Of a DNA stretch of 13,073 bases, positions 1 to 7,904 are shown in pieces. A program made the translations under genes and the position numbers. The notes under the pieces were generated by a model. It searched no databases and was not told the origin of the DNA. It saw only the letters and a program-made list of their open reading frames with translations. Origin of the DNA: an uncultured Pseudomonadota bacterium (lineage in GTDB: Bacteria; Myxococcota_A; UBA796; GCA-2862545); NCBI GenBank assembly GCA_937891875.1, contig CALATR010001328.1, positions 1 to 13,073 of the forward strand. Reading direction: 5' to 3'. The stretch's first letter is position 1; the number at the start of each line of letters is the position of its first letter.

Positions 1-3000
1 GGACAGGTCGCGGGTGACGGTGGTCTCCACGAAGGCCTGCACGATCTCGCGGAACGGCACCTCGGTGGTGGGCGTGGGCGGGGGCAGGCTCCACTCGCCC
101 TCGCGCTCGGGGCCGACGGGCACGGTGTAGCGGTCGGTGAGGTCGCGGGCGGCGAGCAGCAGGGCGTCGAGCAGCGGGGACAGGGCCTGCTCGTCGGCGA
201 GCTGGTCGCGCAGACGGGCGGCCGAGCGGGCAGCGTCTTCGGCGATGTGGTCCAGCGGCAGGGTCACGTCGCGCAGGGCCGCGGCCAGCTTCTTCGCGGG
301 CAGGTCCTCCTGCAGCAGATCCTCGGCCTGGGTCAGGGCGTCGCGCATGGCGGCCTCGACACGGACCACCTGGGTCGCGCCCTTGCCCCGCACGTGGCGG
401 GCCAGCTGGTCGCCGTGCTCTTCCACCAGATCGCGGATCCGCCCCTCGAGCCGCACGATCTCCAGGTCCAGCGCGAGCGCGTCGTAGCGGGCTCCCGTGC
501 TCTTGCGCGCCTTCTGCAGGCCGCTCTCCAACACCTCCAGCCCCTTGGTCCGCTGGCTGAAGACCCGCGACAGACGCCGCCTTCCGCGAGGCAGGTCGAT
601 CGTGTTGATCCGCGGCAGCTCGTCGACCACGTCCCGCCAGGCGTCGGCCAGGATCCGCGCCGTGCGCAGGGCGCCGTCGGACGCGATCGCATCGATCTCG
701 TCCCGCGCGAGGGCGAACTCCTCCTCCACCCGGATGCGGACCTGGGACAGGATCTTCGCCGGGTCCGTCCCCTTGGTGTCGCTCGCGTCGAGGAAGCTCT
801 CGTAGGCGGTCGTGACCGTGTCGAACAGGCTCCGGGTCCGCCGCTGCAGGTGCTGCTCGCCGGTGATGAGGAGCGCGGCGAGACCCTCCAGACGGCTCGG
901 GAGCAGGCCGAGCATGTGGTAGCTGACGAGCTCGCGTACCGGGACCCGCCGGGTGGGCACGCCGCCGCCCACGCTCGAGGCGACGCCGTGCCACGCGCGG
1001 AACATGCCGCGCTGCACCGACTTCAGGGAGTTCTCCTCGCCCGGCCCCTGCAGGGTCTGGGGCTCATAGGGCGCGTCCACCGACTCCGGCATCGCGATGA
1101 CCAGGTCCTCGACGGCGTCGGCGACCGCCACCGGGCTCCACGTGGACCCCGCGACCTCCGCCGAGCGGGCGAGCACGAGGTCCCGCCAGCGGTCGGCCAG
1201 GGTCGCCATCTCGCTGCGGGCACGGAGCACGATATCGGGCGCATCCTCGGCCACCGCGACCGAGATGTGGCGGTGGTGGCGCAGGAACTCGCGACGCAGC
1301 GCGTGCAGGTACTCGTGGGCCTCCGCCGACCACTCGGCGAGGTGACCGTCCTGCACGTCCAGGACCATGCCCTCCAGGTCGGCCTTCAGCTCCGCGCCGA
1401 TGTCGTCGAGGGTCGGACTCGAGGTCTTGGGCAAGAGCCCCCACGGATCCTCGACGTCCTCGGGCGGCTCCCAGGCGCGCAGCTGGGCCTCCTCCGGGTC
1501 ACCGTCGACGACGGTGCTGGGCTCGTCCTCCTCCTCGTGGGCCTCCTCCTCGCTGCCGTCGGGGATCTCGCGCGCCATGCCCAGGGCGGCCTTGAGCGCC
1601 ACCGGGCCGATGACCTCGTGCACGGCGACGCCGGCGATGATGAGGGCCTGCAAGGTCGAGCCGGTGTCGCCGAACTGGTTGCCCACCAGGTTGGCCAGCG
1701 CGATGGCCACGCCGGCCTGGGAGATGAAGCCGAGCCAGGCGTACTTCGTGACCGTGTCTGGGGCGCCGGTGACCGCGGTGCCTGCGCGGATGCCCAGCCA
1801 GATGGCGAACATGCGCATGCCCACCAGCGGCACGACGAAGGGCAGCAGCTGGAGCAGCTCGCCGATGTTCAGGTGCGCGCCGGTCAGGGTGAAGAACACC
1901 ACGTAGACCGGCATGCCGAGCTTCTCGACCTCATGGATGAGGTGCTCGCCCTCGCGGCTGAAGTTGGTCGCGGCGAAGCCGGCGGCGATGAAGACGAGGG
2001 TGGTCTCCAGGCCCAGCGCCTCGCCGAAGTAGGCGACCGTGAAGACCACGCCGACCAGGAAGAGCAGCACCTCGACGCCGATCCAGCGCAGGTACTGGGC
2101 GACGCCCCAGCCCACGGCGAGTCCGATGATGAGGCTGCCGATGATGTGCCAGGCCAGGTAGAGCACGAAGTCGCCGAGGCTCTGGGGCTCGGCCGGTGCG
2201 TGGGCTTCCTCCTCCTCGCCGTGCTCGTCGTCGCCATGACCGTCGGTGGTGCCGTGGTCGCCTGCAGCTCCGGCCTCGCCGTGCCCGGTGGCCTCGCCGT
2301 GCCCGGTGGCCTCGCCGTGGCCGTCACTCGCCCCGTGCTCGCCGCCCTGGTCGTGGCTGGCCGGCTCGGAGCCCCCGGTCGCCGGAGTGTGGGTCGCGGC
2401 TCCGCCAGAACCAGCCTCTCTCGCCTCCTTTTCCGCCTTCTCGGCGGCCTTCTGCTCGGCCTTCTCCAGGCGCTCCGCCTCGATCTCCGCCGCGATCTCC
2501 GGCGGCATCGCCAGGTCCTCGGGGGCGATCGCCGCCGCCGCGACCGCAGCCACGATGCTGAAGATCAGCACCACCACGACGTCCTTCATGACGACCGCGG
2601 ACAGGACCGCCTGGGTCATCGGACCCTTGGCGCGGGTGCCGTTGATGACGGCGATGGTGGCGGCGGGAGAGGTGGCGATGGAGATCGCCGCGACGATGGC
2701 GCCCAGCAGGAGCACGCCCGTGATGTCGAGCTGCCCCATCGCGATGCCCTTGCCCGCCTTGAAGGGCATGGACAGGATCTCGCCGACGTAGGGCACGCCC
2801 TGGAGCTGCCCCGAGATCACGACGACCAGGGCGACCATGGCGGGCACGATGACCACGATCTGGCCGCCGAGCACGCCCAGGATGGTCGCGAGCCCCTTGC
2901 GCAGGGACTCGAGCCGCAGCTCGCCGCCGGCGGTCATGGCGATGAGCGCGATGGCGAGCACGTTGAATGGCTGCAGGGTCTCCTGGACCACGAACGAGAG

Positions 3001-3360
3001 CACGCCGCCGTCGGGCTTGCCCTCGAACTCGGTGCCCGACAGGCCGAACGGCGGCGGCACGGTCTCCAGGCCGAACCACCCCTGACTGAACAGGAGGTCC
3101 AGGTAGGAGGCCATCGAGGGGCCGAGCAGCACGCCGGCCAGCAGGTAGCCGGTGATGTGCGGGAGCTTCACGACCCCGACGAGCTCGCCGAAGGTGTAGG
3201 AGGCGAGGACGACGAAGCCCAGGGCGAGCATCGCGGCGGGGCCGACGTTGTCGTTGACGCCGGCCCAGAAGTAGAGCAGGCCGATCGCGATGACCAGCGC
3301 GACGACGATCGCCCCCTTGCGGAGGACGTCGATGGGCTCGTTGCCGCCGTGACCCGCCAC
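1..3360 (-). CDS. Large CPA2-type cation:proton antiporter with His-rich insert and long cytoplasmic C-terminus (partial, 3' end outside window)
   Basis: Likely exchanges K+ or Na+ for H+ across the inner membrane. About 1,120 codons are present with no stop before the left edge, so the C-terminus is missing. Family marks seen: MTAGGEL near residue 142, a TSPAAT discontinuous-helix motif near 230, MKD near 258-260 with the ion-binding Asp, FISQAGVAIALA near 544, and HEVIGPVALKAAL near 580, as in KefB/NhaP-like proteins. The membrane domain (about 16-595) is split by an insert at about 280-390: first a charged helix rich in Ala, Glu and Lys, then a His/Gly/Glu tract with GHGEAT repeats. From about 600 an acidic linker leads into more than 500 mostly helical, charged residues with no Rossmann or UspA motif; I do not recognise this part. 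The GTG start directly follows the trkH TAG, with GGAGG 6 nt upstream, indicating coupling to trkH. The antiporter call is secure; the ion is not known. Confidence 0.88.
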   Translation of the reverse strand, partial: MAGHGGNEPIDVLRKGAIVVALVIAIGLLYFWAGVNDNVGPAAMLALGFVVLASYTFGELVGVVKLPHITGYLLAGVLLGPSMASYLDLLFSQGWFGLETVPPPFGLSGTEFEGKPDGGVLSFVVQETLQPFNVLAIALIAMTAGGELRLESLRKGLATILGVLGGQIVVIVPAMVALVVVISGQLQGVPYVGEILSMPFKAGKGIAMGQLDITGVLLLGAIVAAISIATSPAATIAVINGTRAKGPMTQAVLSAVVMKDVVVVLIFSIVAAVAAAAIAPEDLAMPPEIAAEIEAERLEKAEQKAAEKAEKEAREAGSGGAATHTPATGGSEPASHDQGGEHGASDGHGEATGHGEATGHGEAGAAGDHGTTDGHGDDEHGEEEEAHAPAEPQSLGDFVLYLAWHIIGSLIIGLAVGWGVAQYLRWIGVEVLLFLVGVVFTVAYFGEALGLETTLVFIAAGFAATNFSREGEHLIHEVEKLGMPVYVVFFTLTGAHLNIGELLQLLPFVVPLVGMRMFAIWLGIRAGTAVTGAPDTVTKYAWLGFISQAGVAIALANLVGNQFGDTGSTLQALIIAGVAVHEVIGPVALKAALGMAREIPDGSEEEAHEEEDEPSTVVDGDPEEAQLRAWEPPEDVEDPWGLLPKTSSPTLDDIGAELKADLEGMVLDVQDGHLAEWSAEAHEYLHALRREFLRHHRHISVAVAEDAPDIVLRARSEMATLADRWRDLVLARSAEVAGSTWSPVAVADAVEDLVIAMPESVDAPYEPQTLQGPGEENSLKSVQRGMFRAWHGVASSVGGGVPTRRVPVRELVSYHMLGLLPSRLEGLAALLITGEQHLQRRTRSLFDTVTTAYESFLDASDTKGTDPAKILSQVRIRVEEEFALARDEIDAIASDGALRTARILADAWRDVVDELPRINTIDLPRGRRRLSRVFSQRTKGLEVLESGLQKARKSTGARYDALALDLEIVRLEGRIRDLVEEHGDQLARHVRGKGATQVVRVEAAMRDALTQAEDLLQEDLPAKKLAAALRDVTLPLDHIAEDAARSAARLRDQLADEQALSPLLDALLLAARDLTDRYTVPVGPEREGEWSLPPPTPTTEVPFREIVQAFVETTVTRDLS
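2272..2319 (-). repeat. In-frame 18-bp tandem repeat coding for GHGEAT
   Basis: Two perfect copies of ggcctcgccgtgcccggt (2272-2289 and 2290-2307) are followed by a third copy that matches over its first 12 bases (2308-2319). On the coding strand each unit gives six residues of the GHGEAT type, so copy-number change would keep the reading frame. It sits in the histidine-rich loop inside the large antiporter's membrane domain. This is seen directly in the sequence; a metal- or proton-sensing role for the loop is inference. Confidence 0.9.
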
Positions 3361-4947
3361 CTAGCGCCTCCAGAAGTCGGGAAGCAGGAGCGCCAGGAGC
3401 GTGAAGAACTCCAGGCGACCCAGGATCATGGTCAGGCTGAAGACGATCTTCGCGAACCAGCTGTAGCCCGCGAAGTTGTCGACGGGAGACTCGATGTAGC
3501 CCTCGAGGCCGAGGTTGTGGAAGGGGCCGGGGCCCATGTTGGAGACCGCCGTGAGCATGGCACCGAAGGCGGTGGGCACGCTGACGCCCTCGGTCAGCGT
3601 GATCAGCATCACGCCAGCCGCCATGGTCACCATGAAGATGAGGAAGAACGCGGCGACATCGAGGATGACGCTGCTGTCGACGGGCTCCTTGCCCATGCGC
3701 ACGATGTGCACGACCTGGGGTCGGAAGCTGCGGCGCAGCTGGCCCCAGGAGAGCTTGAACAGCAGCACGATCCGGCTGACCTTGATGCCGCCGGCGGTGC
3801 TCCCGGCGCAGCCGCCGACGAACATGAGCAGCAGCATCACGGCCATGGCGATGGGCGGGAAGTGGGTGTAGCCGCTGGTGCCGTAGCCGGTGGAGGTGAT
3901 GGTGGTCGCGACCATGAACAGGGCGTCGCGGAACATCTGGAAGCCGTATGCGGGATCGAAGGCCTGCGACCAGGTGTCCGCGGCAAAGACCAGCGCCAGC
4001 CACAGGGTCAGGGTGCTGCCGACGATGAGCCAGATGTAGATGCGGAACTCGGTGGAGCGCAGGAAGCCCTTGAGGTTCCGGTAGCGGATGACGCCGTAGT
4101 AGAGGCTGAAGTTGACGCCCGCGACGAGCATGAAGACCACGATGGTCCACTCGATGCCGAGGCTGTTCCACCAGCCCACCCGGGCCGCGTCGAAGCCGCC
4201 GACCGAGCTGTCGAGGGTGGAGAAGCCGCCGGTCGACATGGTCGTGAATGCGTGGCAGATCGACTCGAACAGGCTCATGCCGAAGAGCATGAGCAGGAGG
4301 ATCTGCACCAGCGTGAAGACGGCGTAGATCCGCCACAACAGTGTGCTGGTCTCCGCGATGCGGGGGCGCAGGCCGCCCGCGACCGGGCCGGGGACCTCGC
4401 TGCGGTAGAGGTGCTTGCCACCCACGCCGATGTTGGGGAAGATCGCCACGAACAGCACGACGATGCCCATGCCGCCGAGCCACTGGGTCAGGGCGCGCCA
4501 CAGCAGCAGCGGTCGCGAGATGGTGGCCTCGATCTGGCCAATCACGGTCGCGCCGGTGGTGGTGAAGCCGCTGACCGCTTCGAAGAAGGCGTCGTCCGGG
4601 GTCATGCCCGCGTCGAGCACGTAGGGCAGCCCGCCGAAGATGCCGATGGCGACCCAGATCAGCGCGACCACCAGGATGGCCTCGCGGCGTCCGAGGGGCA
4701 CGTCGGCGGCCTTGCGACCGAGGCGACGCAGGCCGAAGCCCAGCAGCATCGAGATGGCGCCGGACAGGATCAGGCCGAACGCACCGCCGGCGTCCTGGGG
4801 CCGCGCGCCGCCCTCGAGCAGGTTCCACAGCGGGGTGGTCGCCGAGCACAGCAGCATCGCGCCGCCCAGACCCAGCATGACGCTGCCGATCGGGCGGGCG
4901 ACGGCGTGGTACAGCCGTACGCGGGGCTCGGCGGAGGTGCGCGGCAC
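3361..4947 (-). CDS. trkH: Trk potassium uptake system, membrane channel subunit TrkH
   Basis: Inner-membrane K+-translocating subunit of the Trk system, gated by cytoplasmic TrkA. At 528 residues it is somewhat longer than the usual TrkH of about 480-500. All four pore-loop filter segments are visible: GFTTTGAT (about 127-134, Gly132), TTMSTGGF (about 235-242), TSTGYGTSGY (351-360, Gly354) and SNMGPGPF (469-476). The family motif VGGCAGSTAGGIK is at 377-389, and the GRLEFFT ending lies close to the C-terminus. The start is a GTG immediately after the TAG of a ten-codon mini-ORF that follows trkA; GGAGG at 4956-4960 lies 8 nt upstream of it. It is cotranscribed after trkA, and its own TAG abuts the GTG of the large antiporter. 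No key residue appears to be missing. Confidence 0.96.
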   Translation of the reverse strand: MPRTSAEPRVRLYHAVARPIGSVMLGLGGAMLLCSATTPLWNLLEGGARPQDAGGAFGLILSGAISMLLGFGLRRLGRKAADVPLGRREAILVVALIWVAIGIFGGLPYVLDAGMTPDDAFFEAVSGFTTTGATVIGQIEATISRPLLLWRALTQWLGGMGIVVLFVAIFPNIGVGGKHLYRSEVPGPVAGGLRPRIAETSTLLWRIYAVFTLVQILLLMLFGMSLFESICHAFTTMSTGGFSTLDSSVGGFDAARVGWWNSLGIEWTIVVFMLVAGVNFSLYYGVIRYRNLKGFLRSTEFRIYIWLIVGSTLTLWLALVFAADTWSQAFDPAYGFQMFRDALFMVATTITSTGYGTSGYTHFPPIAMAVMLLLMFVGGCAGSTAGGIKVSRIVLLFKLSWGQLRRSFRPQVVHIVRMGKEPVDSSVILDVAAFFLIFMVTMAAGVMLITLTEGVSVPTAFGAMLTAVSNMGPGPFHNLGLEGYIESPVDNFAGYSWFAKIVFSLTMILGRLEFFTLLALLLPDFWRR

Positions 4948-4980
4948 CTAGGGCACCTCCGAGGTGAGGGGACCGGCCAT
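4948..4980 (-). other. Ten-codon mini-ORF bridging trkA and trkH
   Basis: An ATG sharing its A with the trkA TGA opens a frame coding MAGPLTSEVP and ends in TAG, directly followed by the trkH GTG. The mini-ORF is in the same frame as trkH and contains the trkH Shine-Dalgarno GGAGG. It has no good ribosome site of its own, so any translation would come from ribosomes finishing trkA. It may serve termination-reinitiation coupling, or it may be chance. The arrangement is seen directly; the role is inferred. Confidence 0.4.
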
Positions 4981-6320
4981 CACAGCGCCCGCTTCTGGAA
5001 GAGGCGGGAGATCGCGGCGCGGGCCCGGGTCGTCGTGAGCACGATGACGGTGTCGCCGGGGTTCACGACGTCGTCGCCCCGGGGGATGGTCACGCCTCCT
5101 TCGCCGACGATCGCGGCGATGAGGGAGCCGCGGGGCACGTTCAGGCGCTTGAGTGGCACGTTGACGCCGCGGCTGTCGGGGGGCGCGATGATCTCGAGGA
5201 CCTCGGCCTGGCCGCCCTCGAGCACGGTGAGGCTCTTGATCTCGCGCGAGCGGGTGAAGCGCAGGATGTGGTCGCTCGCGACGAGGCGCGGGGAGAGCAC
5301 CACGTCGATGCCCAGCTGCTTGTAGATCTCCATGTAGTCGGGACGGTGCACGACGCAGATGGTGCGCGTGTTGCCGGTCCGCTTGGCCAGCAGGCAGGAC
5401 ATCAGGTTGGTCTCGTCCTCGTTGCTGGTGGCGACGAAGAGGTCGACCTCGGCGGCGCGCTCGTCCTTGAGCAGCGCGAGGTCGGTGCCGTCGCCCTGGA
5501 GCACGGTGACCTGGGGCAGCTGCTCGGCCACCGCGCGGGCCTTGTCCCCGTCGCGCTCGATGAGCATGACGTTGGCCCCGTCGGCGCAGAGCATGCGGGC
5601 GAGTGCGGTGCCGATGACGCCGCCGCCCACGATGCAGGCGCTGCGGGCCTGGCGGCTCGTGGTGAACAGGTCCTCGGCCTCCTCGATGTTCTCGCGCCGG
5701 CCGAGCAGGTAGATGCGGTCGTCCTGCCGCAGCACGTCCGCGCCGCCGGGGACGGACAGCTCGCCGTTGCGCACGATCGCCGCGACCAGCGTGTTGGGCA
5801 GCTCGAGCTTGGAGAGCGGCTTCTTGAGCATGCGGCAGCCCTTGCTGAGCTCGACCTGCACCAGCTCCACCCGGTCGTTGGCGAGGTCGATGACCTCGAG
5901 GGCCCCGTGCGACCGCGCGATCTTGGCGACCTCCTGGGCCAGCAGGAGCCGCGGGTTGATGACCACGTCCACGCCGAGCATGCCGTAGGCGACGCCCTCC
6001 CTGGCGTCGGACCAGGCCTGCCCCTGCACCCGGGCGATCGCGCGCTTCGCACCCAGCCGGCGCGCGGCGAGGGCGGTGACCAGGTTCACCTCGTCGTTGT
6101 TCGTGACCGCGACCAGCAGATCGGCGGACTCGACGCCGGCCTGGCGGAGGATCGCGTCGTTGGCGCCGTACCCGATGAGGGTGGCCACGTCGTGGCGCTC
6201 CTCGACCTCCTGGATGGTGGCCGGGGAGTCGTCGATGGCGACCACGTCGTGGCGCTCCCACTCGAGCATCTCCACGATGTGGCGACCGACCTGACCGATG
6301 CCGACGACGACGATGTTCAC
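4980..6320 (-). CDS. trkA: Trk potassium uptake system regulatory subunit TrkA
   Basis: Cytoplasmic NAD(H)-binding ring subunit that gates TrkH. At 446 residues it has the usual full-length architecture of two tandem RCK units. The first Rossmann fold begins at residue 1 with GIGQVG (7-12) and an acidic Asp30 at the end of strand 2. The second has GGGVIG (232-237) with an acidic residue near 255 (LIER). Each is followed by a TrkA-C-type region (about 140-220 and 365-440). The GTG start has GGAGG about 5 nt upstream and lies 18 nt after the upstream antiporter stop. The gene lies directly upstream of trkH and downstream of an antiporter, so it could in principle regulate more than TrkH; that is inference. 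I see no truncation. Confidence 0.96.
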   Translation of the reverse strand: MNIVVVGIGQVGRHIVEMLEWERHDVVAIDDSPATIQEVEERHDVATLIGYGANDAILRQAGVESADLLVAVTNNDEVNLVTALAARRLGAKRAIARVQGQAWSDAREGVAYGMLGVDVVINPRLLLAQEVAKIARSHGALEVIDLANDRVELVQVELSKGCRMLKKPLSKLELPNTLVAAIVRNGELSVPGGADVLRQDDRIYLLGRRENIEEAEDLFTTSRQARSACIVGGGVIGTALARMLCADGANVMLIERDGDKARAVAEQLPQVTVLQGDGTDLALLKDERAAEVDLFVATSNEDETNLMSCLLAKRTGNTRTICVVHRPDYMEIYKQLGIDVVLSPRLVASDHILRFTRSREIKSLTVLEGGQAEVLEIIAPPDSRGVNVPLKRLNVPRGSLIAAIVGEGGVTIPRGDDVVNPGDTVIVLTTTRARAAISRLFQKRAL

Positions 6321-6338
6321 GGGTGCCTCCGGCCCATC

Positions 6339-7793
6339 TCAGGTCCCTCCGTTGGTGGTGTTGCCGCCGACCTCGCGGCGGATCTCGCCGGTGTCGACCA
6401 GGAGCCCCTTCAGCAGGCGGGGGGCCAGCACCTCGTGGATCATCACGCCGACCAGGATCGCGGTGTACGTGGCGTCGATGATGTCGTCCACGTAGGTGCC
6501 GCGCATGGCCGGGTCCAGGCCGATGTCGTAGACCAGCTTGAAGCTGACGGCCATGGCGATGGCGACGTCACCCTGGCCGATCATCCCCCGGAAGAGGTCC
6601 GACCGCAGGGGGGTGGTGAGCGAGGCAACCCAGCCGGACGCGGCCTTGCCCAGGAAGCGGACCCCGAAGAACACCGCGGACAGCGCGATCGACAGCACGA
6701 CCGGCGGGAAGTCCCACATCAGGCCGGCGAGCAGCAGCAGGAGCAGGCTCACCGGGCGGTAGGTGCCCTGGACCGTCCGGCGGACCTTGGCGCCCGAGCG
6801 CGACACGTTGACCAGGATCATGCCGAGCACGAGGTTGATCGTGATCTCGGAGAGATCGAGGTAGTACGCCGCTCCTGACGCAAACGCGATGATGCCGACC
6901 AGGGCCAGCAGGGTGCCGTTGTCGCTGTCGTCCTCGTCCAGGTAGATCGCGAACATCAGGCCCAGGCCAGCGCCGAGCCCGAGGGTGATGCCCGACCACT
7001 CGGCCGGGGTGGGGGCGCGGGCGGTCGGGGCGTGGGCGGCCAGGTCCGGAGTGGCGAGGCCGTGGAAGCTGGCGAAGATGACGCCGAACGCCAGGATCGC
7101 GAGCATGTCCGAGAAGCGGGCGGCGCGGACGAGGGTGGTGAGGGTCTCGCCAGCCACCTGGTAGCGGCGGCGCACCACGTCCATCGCCGACGTGGAGCCG
7201 GCCCAGGCGATGGTTCCCATGACGCCGGCGCACAGGAGCAGGGACTGGTTGCCCTCGGGCACCGCTGCGGGGGCGAACAGCACGAGGATGGCGTAGGTGA
7301 CGAAGGCGACCGGGACCGCGGTCAGCATGCCCTCGACCATGGCCAGGCGCAGCGCGCCATCCCGCCGGCTGATCAGCGCCTGCACGTCCAGGGCCATGCC
7401 GTAGAGCAGGCCGATCCAGCCCGCGGCGAGGGCCACGAAGGGCGCCAGGATCTCGAAGGTCCCCAGCTGGCCGGACTCCGGGAGGAAGGTCCAGCCGGTG
7501 GCGTCGCGGATCCAGCCGAGCAGGCCGAAGGTCGTCTCTCCCGGGAACAGGATGAAGCCGACCAGGGCGCCGAGGATGAGGTACTCGATGCTCGTCGCGA
7601 CCAGGAAGACCCGCTGCAGCCACTCGACGACCGAGTGGGTGAGCAGGTAGGCCGCCGCCACCACCGCGATCAGCAGCAACACGATCAGCAGCGGGCCGCT
7701 GTCTCCGCCGCCTCCCGACGCGAGGGCCGGGACGGGGATCAGCAGTCCTGCGAGGATCGTCAGCAGCGCGGGAGCGCGGGTACGGATCGGCAC
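6339..7793 (-). CDS. Cation/proton antiporter-fold membrane protein (CPA-like, no regulatory tail)
   Basis: First gene of the cation operon, 484 residues. It begins with a signal-peptide-like segment (RTR, hydrophobic 9-22, possible cleavage after ALA at about 23-25) and then has about a dozen hydrophobic helices. Antiporter-like marks are a GSTSA segment at 199-203 and SDM with Asp229, matching the discontinuous helix and ion-binding Asp of CPA proteins. Near the end are MIGQGDVAIAMA (404-415) and IHEVLAPRLLKGLL (452-465). The ending closely parallels HEVIGPVALKAAL in the larger antiporter of the same operon. A short hydrophilic tail follows, with no RCK domain. The GTG at 7793 is the only ordinary start after an in-frame TAA at 7827-7829, but AGGAG touches it with no spacer, so the start is uncertain. 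An exchanger role is likely; the substrate is unknown. Confidence 0.82.
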   Translation of the reverse strand: MPIRTRAPALLTILAGLLIPVPALASGGGGDSGPLLIVLLLIAVVAAAYLLTHSVVEWLQRVFLVATSIEYLILGALVGFILFPGETTFGLLGWIRDATGWTFLPESGQLGTFEILAPFVALAAGWIGLLYGMALDVQALISRRDGALRLAMVEGMLTAVPVAFVTYAILVLFAPAAVPEGNQSLLLCAGVMGTIAWAGSTSAMDVVRRRYQVAGETLTTLVRAARFSDMLAILAFGVIFASFHGLATPDLAAHAPTARAPTPAEWSGITLGLGAGLGLMFAIYLDEDDSDNGTLLALVGIIAFASGAAYYLDLSEITINLVLGMILVNVSRSGAKVRRTVQGTYRPVSLLLLLLAGLMWDFPPVVLSIALSAVFFGVRFLGKAASGWVASLTTPLRSDLFRGMIGQGDVAIAMAVSFKLVYDIGLDPAMRGTYVDDIIDATYTAILVGVMIHEVLAPRLLKGLLVDTGEIRREVGGNTTNGGT

Positions 7794-7798
7794 CTCCT
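7794..7798 (-). promoter_or_regulatory. Shine-Dalgarno directly abutting the GTG start
   Basis: AGGAG on the minus strand runs straight into the GTG of the small antiporter, leaving no spacer where 5-9 nt is normal. No other ATG or GTG lies in frame between this codon and the upstream TAA. Either the gene initiates poorly here, or initiation uses a non-canonical downstream codon. The signal-peptide-like N-terminus favours the GTG. Confidence 0.45.
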
Positions 7799-7904
7799 GG
7801 CGATCGTCCCGTCGAGCACCGCAACGTTACCCCGAGGGCACCCTGCAGTGCACGCCGGTTGCGTGCGCGGGGCTCGCCCGGTGGGGTGCATCACCGCCCG
7901 TGGA

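Noticed and set aside
2324..4849. 841-codon minus-strand open frame overlapping trkH and the large antiporter
   Set aside because: It is in a different frame from both genes, Arg/Pro/His-rich without domain motifs, and would overlap two well-supported coding regions completely.
247..5325. 1,692-codon open frame on the plus strand
   Set aside because: It lies antisense across the large antiporter, trkH and part of trkA. It is extremely rich in Asp, Glu, His, Gln, Gly and Ala, has no domain, and is expected opposite genes with GC-rich third codon positions. The minus-strand frames carry clear family motifs.
4948..6261. 437-codon minus-strand frame inside trkA
   Set aside because: Out-of-frame shadow of trkA with Arg/Pro-rich composition; only its last ten codons are considered, as the mini-ORF.
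5268..6878. 536-codon open frame on the plus strand
   Set aside because: Antisense to trkA and the small antiporter, with the same biased composition. Both minus-strand genes have strong motifs.
7794..7904. Promoter of the cation operon in the 111-bp gap
   Set aside because: A promoter is expected here, but the only -10-like string (TAACGT) lacks a -35 partner, so I could not place one.
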